Of a stretch of 64,000 nucleotides of DNA, positions 47,125-55,094 are shown in pieces (position 1 is the first letter of the stretch; each line of letters opens with the position of its first letter). The notes beneath the pieces were generated by a model. That model saw only the letters and a program-made list of their open reading frames with translations. It was not told the DNA's origin and ran no database searches. This stretch comes from Telluria beijingensis. Lineage in GTDB: Bacteria; Pseudomonadota; Gammaproteobacteria; Burkholderiales; Burkholderiaceae_D. Location: contig NZ_CP132480.1 of NCBI RefSeq assembly GCF_030770395.1, positions 2,226,714-2,290,713 of the forward strand. The letters run 5' to 3'. The translations under genes were made by a program, and so were the position numbers.

Positions 47125-47136
47125 ATCTAATTAGAT
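47125..47136. promoter_or_regulatory. Candidate operator of the SdpR-type repressor
   Basis: ATCTAATTAGAT is a perfect 12-bp palindrome 9 bp before the repressor start codon, in an AT-rich patch that also contains a third ATGTCTAAAT half-site-like copy (47140-47149). ArsR-family repressors bind such 12-2-type AT palindromes over their own promoter. Confidence 0.6.
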
Positions 47137-47190
47137 GAATGTCTAAATACTAGGGCTGCGCCGATCCGCTGTCAAGCCGGCAGCGGCGTG

Positions 47191-47583
47191 TCAGTCGTTG
47201 GCGATGCGGGTCATCGTGATCGTGTAGCGCTGTTCCTTGCCGTCGGCGGTCCAGCGCTGGCGCGCTTCCAGCGTCATGTCGTCGATACGGTGCCAGGAAA
47301 AATGGCTGGGGGCGTTGACCGGGTCGAAGCTGGCGCTGTCGCCGTCGATGCCGGCCGCGCGCCAGGTGAACTCGCCCCATTGCGAGACGACTTCGCCATC
47401 CTTGAGCGTGATGGTGCTGCCGTCGGTGTGTTCGCTGAAAGTGGCGTCGGTGAAGCGGCGCGAGCGGAATACCGACGGTTCGGGACGATCGTATTCTTCG
47501 TAGAACGGCGTACCGTCGGGGGCTTCGCCTTTCCAGCGGCCTTCAAGGAACTGGAGTCGGGCGAAATCGTCAGCATTGAACAT
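47191..47583 (-). CDS. Small conserved protein resembling DUF6265-type lipocalin-like proteins
   Basis: A 130-residue cytoplasmic protein without a signal peptide. It starts MFNADDFARLQFLEGRWKGE, followed by FYEEYDRPEPSVFRSRRF and strand-rich segments (STITLKDGEVVSQWGEFTWRAA, MTLEARQRWTADGKEQRYTITMTR), a layout like small beta-barrel (lipocalin-like) proteins of the DUF6265 kind. AGGAGAA 5 bp before the ATG at 47583 fixes the start; an upstream in-frame ATG has no ribosome site. The function is unknown. It follows the sdp operon on the same strand with a 75-bp gap upstream of which the sdp promoter lies. Confidence 0.65.
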   Translation of the reverse strand: MFNADDFARLQFLEGRWKGEAPDGTPFYEEYDRPEPSVFRSRRFTDATFSEHTDGSTITLKDGEVVSQWGEFTWRAAGIDGDSASFDPVNAPSHFSWHRIDDMTLEARQRWTADGKEQRYTITMTRIAND

Positions 47584-47793
47584 GGCTTCTCCTGTGGGGG
47601 GGACCATCGATGTCGAGTACGCCCTAAACACGCTGCCGTAAACCCGACTATTTTGTCATTACATCACGTCTTTACGCAAAATCAAATAGAGGGCTAAAAG
47701 CACGCCTGCTCATCAGTTAGATTTTTCATGAGCGGATTGATAATTTGATCCAGACCAACCCTGTTTCAAACCAATCAACCCAGGAGTACCGCC

Positions 47794-48579
47794 ATGGAGC
47801 TGTTCCCAGCAGCTGTGTTCAACCCCTCGAAAGCGTCCCGCCCGCGCACCGCGCGTGCCCCCGCCGCTGGAGGCGCGATCGAGCGTTTGCCGTTCACCGT
47901 CCGCCGGGTGGAAACCGAAGCGGATCTTCTCAAGGCCGTGCGCATCCGCCACGCCGCCTATGCCCGCCACGTCCCCGATTTCGCCCGCAGCCTGGCGCAG
48001 CCAGAAGCCGCCGACTATGACGCCGACACCATCGTCCTGCTGGCCGAATCCAAGCTCGACGGCACCCCGATCGGCAGCACCCGCATCCGCACCAATCTGT
48101 ACCGCCCGTTGGGCGTGGAAGAGTCGATCGTCCTGCCCGACTGGTTGCAGGGCAAGCGCCTGGTCGAAGCCACCCGCCTCGGCATCGACGAGGGCCGCGT
48201 GGGCCGCATGGTCAAGATTGCCCTCGTCAAGGCTTGCTTCATGTATTGCGAAGACAACGCCATCGACTATTCGGTAGCAACCGGCCGGCCGCCGGTGGAC
48301 AAGCAATACCAGCAACTGATGTTCGTCGACGTGTTCCCGGAGGAGGGCCTGGTGCCGCTGCGCCACGTGGGCAATATTCCGCACCGCGTCATGGCATTCG
48401 AGATCGCCACCTTCCAGCAGCGCTGGGCCGAGGCGCGCCATCCGATGCTGAACTTCTTCTTCAACACCCACCATCCGGACATCGACATCGGTCCGGCAGC
48501 ACCGCCGCCATCGCTGGCGCTGCCGGGGCGGATCGCAACGCCGGCCGCGCGCAGCCGGAGCGAACTGGCTTTCGCCTGA
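47794..48579 (+). CDS. FeeM-like N-acyl amino acid synthase (GNAT fold)
   Basis: A 261-residue protein. Residues 33-220 match the FeeM/PEP-CTERM-linked GNAT fold related to LuxI autoinducer synthases: TVRRVETEADLLKAVRIRHAAYARH, TIVLLAESKLDGTPIGSTRIRTN, LVEATRLGIDEGR and a substrate loop CEDNAIDYSVATGRPPVD. FeeM joins an acyl chain from acyl-ACP to an amino acid such as tyrosine, making long-chain N-acyl amino acids. No FeeG- or FeeA-like partner is adjacent, so the product is unknown, and a signalling role is inferred. AGGAG precedes the ATG. Confidence 0.75.
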   Translation: MELFPAAVFNPSKASRPRTARAPAAGGAIERLPFTVRRVETEADLLKAVRIRHAAYARHVPDFARSLAQPEAADYDADTIVLLAESKLDGTPIGSTRIRTNLYRPLGVEESIVLPDWLQGKRLVEATRLGIDEGRVGRMVKIALVKACFMYCEDNAIDYSVATGRPPVDKQYQQLMFVDVFPEEGLVPLRHVGNIPHRVMAFEIATFQQRWAEARHPMLNFFFNTHHPDIDIGPAAPPPSLALPGRIATPAARSRSELAFA

Positions 48580-48769
48580 GTCGCGGGTCGGCGAGAAGCG
48601 GAACGGGACCTTGGGCGGGTCGCGTTCCGTGTGTCGTCCATGCAAAAACGTTGTGTGATGGCCCCTGATGGCCCATTAATTGCATGACGGCACTAGCGTA
48701 AAGCTGTATCCTTGCGCTTTAATGACCGCCGTTTTTTTGCGCCGTGTTAAAGCACTACCAAGAGTGTCC

Positions 48770-51709
48770 ATGCCCAACCTCAAACATCGGCTCCCTGCAA
48801 CGCTGCCGGCCGCGTTCCACGCGGCGGTCGAGCTGGTACTGAAGATTTTTTCCTACTACCTGATCCCGGTCGGGATCGGCATTGTCTCGCTGATCGCGCT
48901 GGTGTTCTGGCATGACGAATACCGCACCAGCGGCGACGTGCCGCTGGCGATGCACGTCACGGTCGACCAGGCCGCGGCGCTGGCCCCGGTCGACGCGCTG
49001 GCGCTCGCGCGCGCCACGCCGCTGGGCAACGGCCATGATACCCACCTGTCCGAAGCCCCGGTCTGGTTCGCCTTCGAACCCATGCCGCGCGCCGGCGAGC
49101 AGGTGATCGAATTCCCGTCGCGCCACGCGCTCGACATCGCCTGCTGGGATGCGGCCGACCTGGCCCCGCTCGGCGCCGCCACCCGCAGCACCGCCGACGG
49201 CGCGCTGACGTCCGACAAGGCCGGCTTCGCGATGCGCCTGGCGCCGCTGCCGCGCCAGCTGCTGTGCCGCGCCACCTTCTCGGGCCCGGCGCGCCTGTCG
49301 GTGCTGCAATGGCCGGCCGAGCAGTACGCCTTGTCGGTCAAGCAATATCACCGCAAATCGGGCCTGCTCGACGGCGGCATGATCGTGCTGGCCCTGTTCA
49401 TCCTGATCACGGCCCTGATCAACCGCCAGCCGGTGTATGTGCTGTTCGCCGGCTGGCTGATCCTGAACCTGCGCATGGGCGCGCTGTCGGCCGGCTGGGA
49501 CATCCAGTGGCTGGGCCAGACCGTGCCGTCCGAATGGCTGCTGCGCAGCCGCGCCGTGACGATCACGCTGTACGGCATCGCCACCCTGACCCTGTACCAG
49601 GCGCTGCTGAAGGAACACCTGGCCGAGATGCGCTACCTGCTGCCGATGCGCGTGATGCAGTGGTTGTGCATGCCGATGCTGGCCGCCGCCATGCTGCTGC
49701 CGTACGGCATGTACCTGCCGCTGCTGTGGGGCATCCTGGTGTGCTGCTTCTCCCTGATGACGGTTGGCCTGTTCAAGATCATCGTGGAATCGCGCACCCG
49801 GGTCGCGGCCTGGTTCGCGGCCTCGTTCGCGGTGACTTTCCTGGCCTCGCTGGCCGAAGTCCTGTCGGCCGCGCTCGGCATGCGCGAGCTACTGGGCGTG
49901 ATCAACAGCGTCACCGCCGCGCTCGCGTCAAGCCTGCTGGCGGCGCTGGCCGTGGCCGAGCAGATGCGCATGGAAACCGAGAAGCGCCTGGAAGCCCAGG
50001 AAGAACTCGAACACGCCTACCAGGCGATGCCGGTCGGCCTGTTTACCCTGGACATGTATGGGCATTTCCTGAGCGTCAATCCGGCGCTGCAGAAGATGCT
50101 GGGCATGAGCGGCTTCGTGCCTGGCCGCACCGCCTGGCGCCAGTTCTTCACCGAGGCCAGCTGGGCCAACCTGCACGAGCAGGTGCATGCCAAGGCCGAG
50201 GCCGAGATGGAACTGGCAAGCCGCGACGGCAACCAGCGCTTCCTGGTCAGCGCGACGCTGGCGCGCTCGCGCATCGAGGGCGTGCTGCAGGACACCACCG
50301 AAAAACACAAGGCCACCGAGCAGCTGCGTTTCATGGCCAATAACGATCCGCTGACCAAGGTCTACAACCGGCGCGGCATCGAGCGCGAATTTTCCAGCGC
50401 GGCCGCCAGCCTGGCCCTGGGCCGGCCGATGGCGCTGGCCTACGTCGACCTCGACCGTTTTAAACTGATCAACGACCTGTTCGGCCATGCGGCGGGCGAC
50501 GAAGTGCTCAAGCAGGTGTGCGAGCGGATGGCCACGATGCTGGCCGGCGGCCAGCAGATCGGCCGCGTGGGCGGCGACGAATTCGTGATCGTGATGCCCG
50601 AGACGGCGATCCCGCTGGCCTCGATCATCTGCCGCGGCATCGTCGACCGCCTCGGCAACACACCGTACCGGGTGGGCGACAAGGCCTTCCACGTGCGCGC
50701 CTCGGTCGGCCTGATCGAGGTGGTGCCGGGCATGCCGATGAAGGATGCGGTGTCGACCTCGGACCGCGCCTGCCGCGAAGCCAAGACCGGCCTGGGCGAT
50801 GGCCTGGTGGTGTACGAGCGCGGCGCCGACGCCTTCCGCCAGCGCGCCGCCGAACTGGACCTGGTCGAGCGCCTGTCCGGCCCCAACGCCACCGACAACC
50901 TGCTGCTCGAGATGCAGCCGATCATGTCGCTGCGCGCGCCGCAGGAATCGCTCAATTTCGAGGTGCTGCTGCGCATGCGCGAGCCGGACGGGCGCGTGGT
51001 GCCGGCCGGCGCCGTGATCGCCGCCGCCGAAAAGAGCGGCCGCGCCAGCATGATCGACCGCTGGGTGCTCACCTCGACCCTGGCCTGGATCGCCGAGCAT
51101 GCCGAAGACCTGGTCAATACCCGTTTTGTTTGCATGAACCTGTCGGGGGCCTCGCTCAACGACGAGCGCTTCGTGCAGGACACCTTCGACATCCTCGGCC
51201 GCTACGTGCACGTGGCCAGCCGCCTGTGCCTGGAAATCACCGAGAGCGTGGCGCTGCACGACCTGGACAACACGCGCCGCTTCATCGACCAGGTGCGCAG
51301 CTTCGGCGTCAAGGTCGCGCTGGACGACTTCGGCGCCGGCTATACCTCGTTCTCGTATCTGAAGGAACTACCGGCCGACGTGCTGAAAATCGACGGCAAC
51401 TTCATCGTCAACATCAATGCCCATCCGGCCAATGTGGCGATCGTCGAGGCCATCGTCAGCCTGGCGGTGAACCTGGGCATGAAGACGATCGCCGAGTGGG
51501 CCGAGGACGCGGCCACCGTGCAGACCTTGCACGAGATCGGCGTCGACTATGTGCAGGGCTATGTGGTGGCGCGCTCGATGCCGCCCGAGCGCCTGCTGGG
51601 CGGGCGTTCGAGCGCGGGCTTCATCCAGGATGAAGCCTTGCTGGACTTGCTGCGCGAACTCGAAAATCCACCGGCGCCGCACCTGGCCAGCGTGACCAGG
51701 CTGCACTGA
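48770..51709 (+). CDS. Membrane-bound PAS-GGDEF-EAL protein with 7TM-like sensor
   Basis: A 979-residue protein: a membrane segment near the N-terminus, a periplasmic region (to about residue 205), a block of about seven membrane helices (GGMIVLALFILITALI to SSLLAALAVAEQ), a PAS domain (YQAMPVGLFTLDMYGHFLSVN), GGDEF (GRVGGDEFVIVMP) and EAL. The EAL motif reads EVLLR, with the catalytic Glu kept; NLSGASL, EITES, DDFGAGYTSF, KIDGNF and AEWAED retain the other metal and substrate residues, so phosphodiesterase activity is likely. The start at 48770 is chosen over ATG 48722 because the N-terminal helix follows directly; both are possible. Confidence 0.88.
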   Translation: MPNLKHRLPATLPAAFHAAVELVLKIFSYYLIPVGIGIVSLIALVFWHDEYRTSGDVPLAMHVTVDQAAALAPVDALALARATPLGNGHDTHLSEAPVWFAFEPMPRAGEQVIEFPSRHALDIACWDAADLAPLGAATRSTADGALTSDKAGFAMRLAPLPRQLLCRATFSGPARLSVLQWPAEQYALSVKQYHRKSGLLDGGMIVLALFILITALINRQPVYVLFAGWLILNLRMGALSAGWDIQWLGQTVPSEWLLRSRAVTITLYGIATLTLYQALLKEHLAEMRYLLPMRVMQWLCMPMLAAAMLLPYGMYLPLLWGILVCCFSLMTVGLFKIIVESRTRVAAWFAASFAVTFLASLAEVLSAALGMRELLGVINSVTAALASSLLAALAVAEQMRMETEKRLEAQEELEHAYQAMPVGLFTLDMYGHFLSVNPALQKMLGMSGFVPGRTAWRQFFTEASWANLHEQVHAKAEAEMELASRDGNQRFLVSATLARSRIEGVLQDTTEKHKATEQLRFMANNDPLTKVYNRRGIEREFSSAAASLALGRPMALAYVDLDRFKLINDLFGHAAGDEVLKQVCERMATMLAGGQQIGRVGGDEFVIVMPETAIPLASIICRGIVDRLGNTPYRVGDKAFHVRASVGLIEVVPGMPMKDAVSTSDRACREAKTGLGDGLVVYERGADAFRQRAAELDLVERLSGPNATDNLLLEMQPIMSLRAPQESLNFEVLLRMREPDGRVVPAGAVIAAAEKSGRASMIDRWVLTSTLAWIAEHAEDLVNTRFVCMNLSGASLNDERFVQDTFDILGRYVHVASRLCLEITESVALHDLDNTRRFIDQVRSFGVKVALDDFGAGYTSFSYLKELPADVLKIDGNFIVNINAHPANVAIVEAIVSLAVNLGMKTIAEWAEDAATVQTLHEIGVDYVQGYVVARSMPPERLLGGRSSAGFIQDEALLDLLRELENPPAPHLASVTRLH

Positions 51710-51720
51710 GCTGGCTGGCC

Positions 51721-52113
51721 TTATTCGAGACCGGCCAGTGTTTCCCTGCTGCCGCCCACGTCGCCGATCAGGAATTGCGCGCGCGCCGCCTTGAGGGTGG
51801 CGACGTCGCTCGACAGCGGTTCGGCCTTGACCCGCGGCATCGGCACGGCCCGGCGCTGCAGCGCATCCGGCGGCGGCAGCGCGTCGTGGCGGGCGACCAG
51901 CGGGTAGGGCGCTGGCGCCAGGCGGGTCACGCCCTCGTTCGACGGCATGCTGGCCATGCGCACGGTGGCGGCGCCGGCTTCGCAGGGGCGGTCGGTGAGG
52001 GTGACGCGGCCGGCGCCGTCGACGCACTTGACGATCACGGCTTGGGACAAGGCGCTCGGCGCGGCTACCGCAGCGGCGGCCAGCAGGCAAATGTGGCTCA
52101 GGTGACGCTTCAT
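51721..52113 (-). CDS. Small secreted DUF4124-type protein
   Basis: A 130-residue exported protein with signal peptide MKRHLSHICLLAAAAVAAPSALSQ. Right after it comes the DUF4124 hallmark KCVDGAGRVTLTDRPCE, a short motif with two cysteines found in many small periplasmic proteins of beta- and gammaproteobacteria. The rest is Pro/Ala-rich and weakly conserved. No function is established for the family. It is convergent with the GGDEF-EAL gene and divergent from the regulator gene at 52249. Confidence 0.75.
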   Translation of the reverse strand: MKRHLSHICLLAAAAVAAPSALSQAVIVKCVDGAGRVTLTDRPCEAGAATVRMASMPSNEGVTRLAPAPYPLVARHDALPPPDALQRRAVPMPRVKAEPLSSDVATLKAARAQFLIGDVGGSRETLAGLE

Positions 52114-52239
52114 GGTTGGCTCCTGGACGGATCCGTATTCAGGAATTTCATTGTCTTCCTTGCATCACTACGCTTCTGTTCGCCACTTCACGTGGCGCTG
52201 TAGGCGCAAGCGCCGTCGTTTTTTACAGAAGCGCCAGTC

Positions 52240-52255
52240 TTGGATAAAATGTCCA
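52240..52255. promoter_or_regulatory. Operator-like motif at the YheO-type regulator gene
   Basis: TTGGATAAAATGTCCA contains an imperfect palindrome TGGATA-AAA-TGTCCA overlapping the regulator start codon. It matches 14 of 16 bases with TTGGATAATATGTCTA at 55028-55043, upstream of the dehydratase gene, and CCAG precedes both at equal distance. Confidence 0.55.
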
Positions 52256-52890
52256 GCATGACCAAGCCATTGCCCAGCAAGGAAGAATCCGCGCTCATCG
52301 AGCAGGTCCGGCACATCGCCGAGGGCCTGGCCCAGACCTTCGCCCCGTTCTGCGAGGTCGTGGTGCACGACCTGCGCGATCCCGGCCAGGCGGTGCTGGC
52401 GATCCACAACAACCTGTCCAGCCGCGCGGCGGGCGATCCGGCCACCGAGCTGGGCCTGGCGCGCATCGCCGACAGCGCCTATCCGCAAGTCGTCGCCAAC
52501 TACCCGAACCAGTTCCCGGACGGCCGCCCGGCCAAGAGCACTTCGATCGGCATCAAGGATGCCGACGGAAACTACGTGGCGGCGCTGTGCCTGAACGTCG
52601 ACCTGACGCTGTTCCGTTCGATGCAGGGCATCCTCGAACAGTTCAATGCCGTGGGCGCGGCGGCGGTGGGGGAATCGCTGGATCCGGCCAACGCCGACGC
52701 CATCCGGCGCCGCATCGACGCCTACGCGGCGCGGCTGGCATCCTCGCCCCAGCTGCTCAAGGCGCACGAGCGGCGCGCGCTGATGCGCGAGCTCAAGGAC
52801 GGCGGCTTCCTGGAAGTGCGGCGCGCGATGGAGGTGGCGGCGGCGCATCTCGGTATTTCGCGGGCGACGGCCTATAACGACATCAAGTAG
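52249..52890 (+). CDS. YheO/DauR-type transcriptional regulator (PAS-like + HTH)
   Basis: A 213-residue regulator: a YheO-like PAS domain (ALIEQVRHIAEGLAQTFAPFCEVVVHDLRDPGQAVLAI ... STSIGIKDADGNYVAALCLNVDLT, split by variable residues) and a C-terminal HTH (RRALMRELKDGGFLEVRRAMEVAAAHLGISRATAYNDI). DauR and relatives repress amino-acid catabolic genes. It lies beside D-lactate dehydrogenase and a hydroxyaspartate/serine dehydratase, which fits. The start may be ATG 52249 or 52258 (MTKPLP); with the second, the operator-like motif would lie entirely upstream. An alternative TTG at 52240 is less likely. Confidence 0.8.
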   Translation: MSSMTKPLPSKEESALIEQVRHIAEGLAQTFAPFCEVVVHDLRDPGQAVLAIHNNLSSRAAGDPATELGLARIADSAYPQVVANYPNQFPDGRPAKSTSIGIKDADGNYVAALCLNVDLTLFRSMQGILEQFNAVGAAAVGESLDPANADAIRRRIDAYAARLASSPQLLKAHERRALMRELKDGGFLEVRRAMEVAAAHLGISRATAYNDIK

Positions 52891-52920
52891 GATCGGATCC
52901 TTCCACTTCGGAGAACCGCC

Positions 52921-53913
52921 GTGAAGACCGCCGTATTCAGTGCGCGCCGCTACGACAGGACCATGCTGGCCCAGGCAAATGCGGGCGCCGGCCATGAGCT
53001 GCGTTTTCTCGAAGACCGCTTGAGCGCCGCGACGGCGGTCCTGGCCGAGGGCTGCGAGGCGGTCTGCGTCTTCGTGAACGATACGGTCGATGTCGAGGTG
53101 CTGGGCATCCTGGCCGGGCAGGGGACGCGGCTGGTGGCGACCCGGTCGACCGGCTACAACCACATCGATGCGAGCGCCGCGCGCCGGCTCGGCGTCGCGG
53201 TGGTGCGGGTCACCGATTATTCGCCGAACTCGGTCGCGGAATTCGCGGTCGGCCTGCTGCTGGCGGTGAACCGCAAGATCGCGCGCGCAAGCGTGCGCAC
53301 GCGCGAAGGCAACTTCGACCTCGACGGCCTGATGGGTTTCGACCTGCACGGCAAGACGGTCGGCGTGATCGGCACCGGCAAGATCGGCACCATCTTTGCC
53401 CGCATCATGGCCGGTTTCGGCTGCACCGTGGTTGGATACGACCGTCATCCCAGCGCGGCCTTCGAGGCGCTGGGTGGGCGCTATATCGGCGTCGACGAAC
53501 TGCTGGCCTGCAGCGACGTGGTGTCGCTGCATTGTCCGCTGCTGGACGAGACCCACCACATCGTCGATGCCGCCGCGCTGGCGCGGGTCAAGCGCGGCTG
53601 CGTGCTGGTCAACACCAGCCGCGGCGGCCTGGTCGATACCGAGGCGGCGGTGCAGGCGCTCAAGAGCGGCCAGTTGGGCGGACTGGCGATCGACGTCTAC
53701 GAGCAGGAGGCGAGCCTGTTCTTCCAGGACCTGTCGTCGACCATCATCACGGACGACGTGATCCAGCGCCTGGTGTCGTTCCCGAACGTGATCGTGACCG
53801 GCCACCAGGCCTTTTTCACGGTGGAGGCGATCGGGCAGATCATGCGCACGACCATCGACAGCATCAGCGCTTATGAAGCAGGCGAGGAACTGGTCAACCG
53901 GATCCCGGATTGA
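52921..53913 (+). CDS. ldhA: D-lactate dehydrogenase (fermentative, NAD-dependent)
   Basis: A 330-residue D-2-hydroxyacid dehydrogenase closest to E. coli LdhA: AVFSARRYDRTML, GCEAVCVFVND, TVGVIGTGKIGTIFARIMAGFG (NAD-binding), and catalytic Arg234 (NTSRGG), Glu263 (DVYEQEASLFF) and His295 (TGHQAFF), at the same spacing as R235, E264 and H296 in E. coli. It interconverts pyruvate and D-lactate. The start codon is GTG, with GGAG at 52909-52912. It lies 30 bp behind the YheO-type regulator on the same strand, so it may be co-transcribed. Confidence 0.92.
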   Translation: MKTAVFSARRYDRTMLAQANAGAGHELRFLEDRLSAATAVLAEGCEAVCVFVNDTVDVEVLGILAGQGTRLVATRSTGYNHIDASAARRLGVAVVRVTDYSPNSVAEFAVGLLLAVNRKIARASVRTREGNFDLDGLMGFDLHGKTVGVIGTGKIGTIFARIMAGFGCTVVGYDRHPSAAFEALGGRYIGVDELLACSDVVSLHCPLLDETHHIVDAAALARVKRGCVLVNTSRGGLVDTEAAVQALKSGQLGGLAIDVYEQEASLFFQDLSSTIITDDVIQRLVSFPNVIVTGHQAFFTVEAIGQIMRTTIDSISAYEAGEELVNRIPD

Positions 53914-54002
53914 TGCGGGATGAATGAAACTGGCCGTGGGCTGGACAAGGTGGCGCATGGTGCGTTAGGGTTTCCGGCATTGCCAGTGGCCAGGAAATCC
54001 AG

Positions 54003-54455
54003 ATGCATGTAGAGCGAGTTCGTTTCGATCGGGTGTTCGATGTCCGGGAGCGCCTGGAGGAGTTCAGTTTCGAGGATGGCGGCAGGCCTGTGTACGGCGT
54101 CCGCGCCCTCGGGCTCGGCATACCCCGCGAAGGAGCGATCTACGCCGTTGTCTTCCTCGAGCCGGGCAATTGGGAAACCGTGGTCGGCTGGCGCGATCTG
54201 ACGACGGCCAGGGTGGAACTCAGGCGAAGCAACTGGACGGTGATCACGCATGCGATGCCTTTCTGGATGCCGCTGGCGCCGGGCGTGATCGCGGTGTCGA
54301 ACGATCCGGGCGGGTCGAAGGTCTTCGTGACGCTGGCAGGGGCGGTCATGCTGGCGTCGATCGTCCACGGCGCGCGGGGGCTGCTGCGCAACCGCCGGGC
54401 CGGCCGTGCGCTGCGGGACGCTGCTTGTTTCACCACTACGGAGATCATGGCATGA
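54003..54455 (+). CDS. Membrane protein of unknown function, tandem copy A
   Basis: A 150-residue protein: an N-terminal beta-rich domain (RVRFDRVFDVRERLEEFSFEDGGRPVYGVRAL, PREGAIYAVVFLEPGNWETVVGWRDLTTA) followed by a hydrophobic segment near residues 80-125 and a short basic tail. AGGAAATCCAG just before the ATG is a good ribosome site. It is clearly homologous to the next gene product, to which it is coupled by a 4-bp overlap. I do not recognise a named family; the domain resembles small OB-like membrane-anchored domains. The pair appears to be a tandem duplication. Confidence 0.7.
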   Translation: MHVERVRFDRVFDVRERLEEFSFEDGGRPVYGVRALGLGIPREGAIYAVVFLEPGNWETVVGWRDLTTARVELRRSNWTVITHAMPFWMPLAPGVIAVSNDPGGSKVFVTLAGAVMLASIVHGARGLLRNRRAGRALRDAACFTTTEIMA

Positions 54456-54982
54456 ACCGACGCGTGGAAGATGTCGCCGACATCGTGCAACTGACCTTCG
54501 ACCGGGTGTTCGATGTGCAGGGCCGGATGTTCAGTTTTGAAAGCGGCGGCAGGAAGGAATACGGCGTCAGCTTTTCCGACGGTACCGTCCCGCGCGACGG
54601 GGCGCGGTATGCGGTGGCGCTGGTGGAAGAGAGTAACTGGCAGAAGGTGATCGGCTGGCGCGATCTCTCCACCCCGAACGTCGTGCTGGCGGAAACGGCC
54701 TGGGACGTTGCGCACGAGCAGGCCTGGAGCTTGTACTGGTTCGGGCCGTTCTTCATTTTCGGGGCGCTCCTGTTCCTCGGGATCTGGGCGGCGCTGGCGG
54801 TATTGGTCCTGTTCCTGTGGGGGGCGGTGTATTTCGTCCGGCAAGCGCGGGAGCGCAACCGGCTGGTCGACCAGGCGCTCAGGGATGTCCCGCCGGCCGC
54901 GCCGCCCGGATCGGGCGGCGATCCGCCGATGTCGGTTCGCACCGTGATCACAGGCATCCTGAGTCTCTATTTCAGGTTCTGA
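54452..54982 (+). CDS. Membrane protein of unknown function, tandem copy B
   Basis: A 176-residue protein homologous to copy A: TFDRVFDVQGRMFSFESGGRKEYGVSF, VPRDGARYAVALVEESNWQKVIGWRDLST, then two membrane helices (WFGPFFIFGALLFLGIWAALAVLVLFLWGAVYFV, read as a helical hairpin) and a longer C-terminal tail. Identical words such as FDRVFDV and GWRDL show the relation. Start overlaps the stop of copy A (ATGA). Nothing in the neighbourhood (D-lactate dehydrogenase, dehydratase) explains a role. Confidence 0.7.
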   Translation: MNRRVEDVADIVQLTFDRVFDVQGRMFSFESGGRKEYGVSFSDGTVPRDGARYAVALVEESNWQKVIGWRDLSTPNVVLAETAWDVAHEQAWSLYWFGPFFIFGALLFLGIWAALAVLVLFLWGAVYFVRQARERNRLVDQALRDVPPAAPPGSGGDPPMSVRTVITGILSLYFRF

Positions 54983-55027
54983 CGACGCAAGCGCCAATGG
55001 GGCGACGGTTTGACGCGCATTCCAGGA

Positions 55028-55043
55028 TTGGATAATATGTCTA
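55028..55043. promoter_or_regulatory. Operator-like motif upstream of the dehydratase gene
   Basis: TTGGATAATATGTCTA, 14 of 16 bases identical to the site overlapping the YheO-type regulator start (52240-52255), lies 52 bp before the dehydratase start codon. The palindromic half-sites TGGATA/TGTCTA fit a dimeric regulator, most simply the YheO-type protein encoded 2.8 kb upstream. Confidence 0.55.
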
Positions 55044-55094
55044 ATATTGGATCGGACCTCCATTCCGTTACCGCGAACCTGAAAGGACTTCACC

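Noticed and set aside
47113..47149. Longer operator combining CATTC/GAATG arms with the palindrome
   Set aside because: The arms are not centred on the perfect palindrome, so the match is probably chance.
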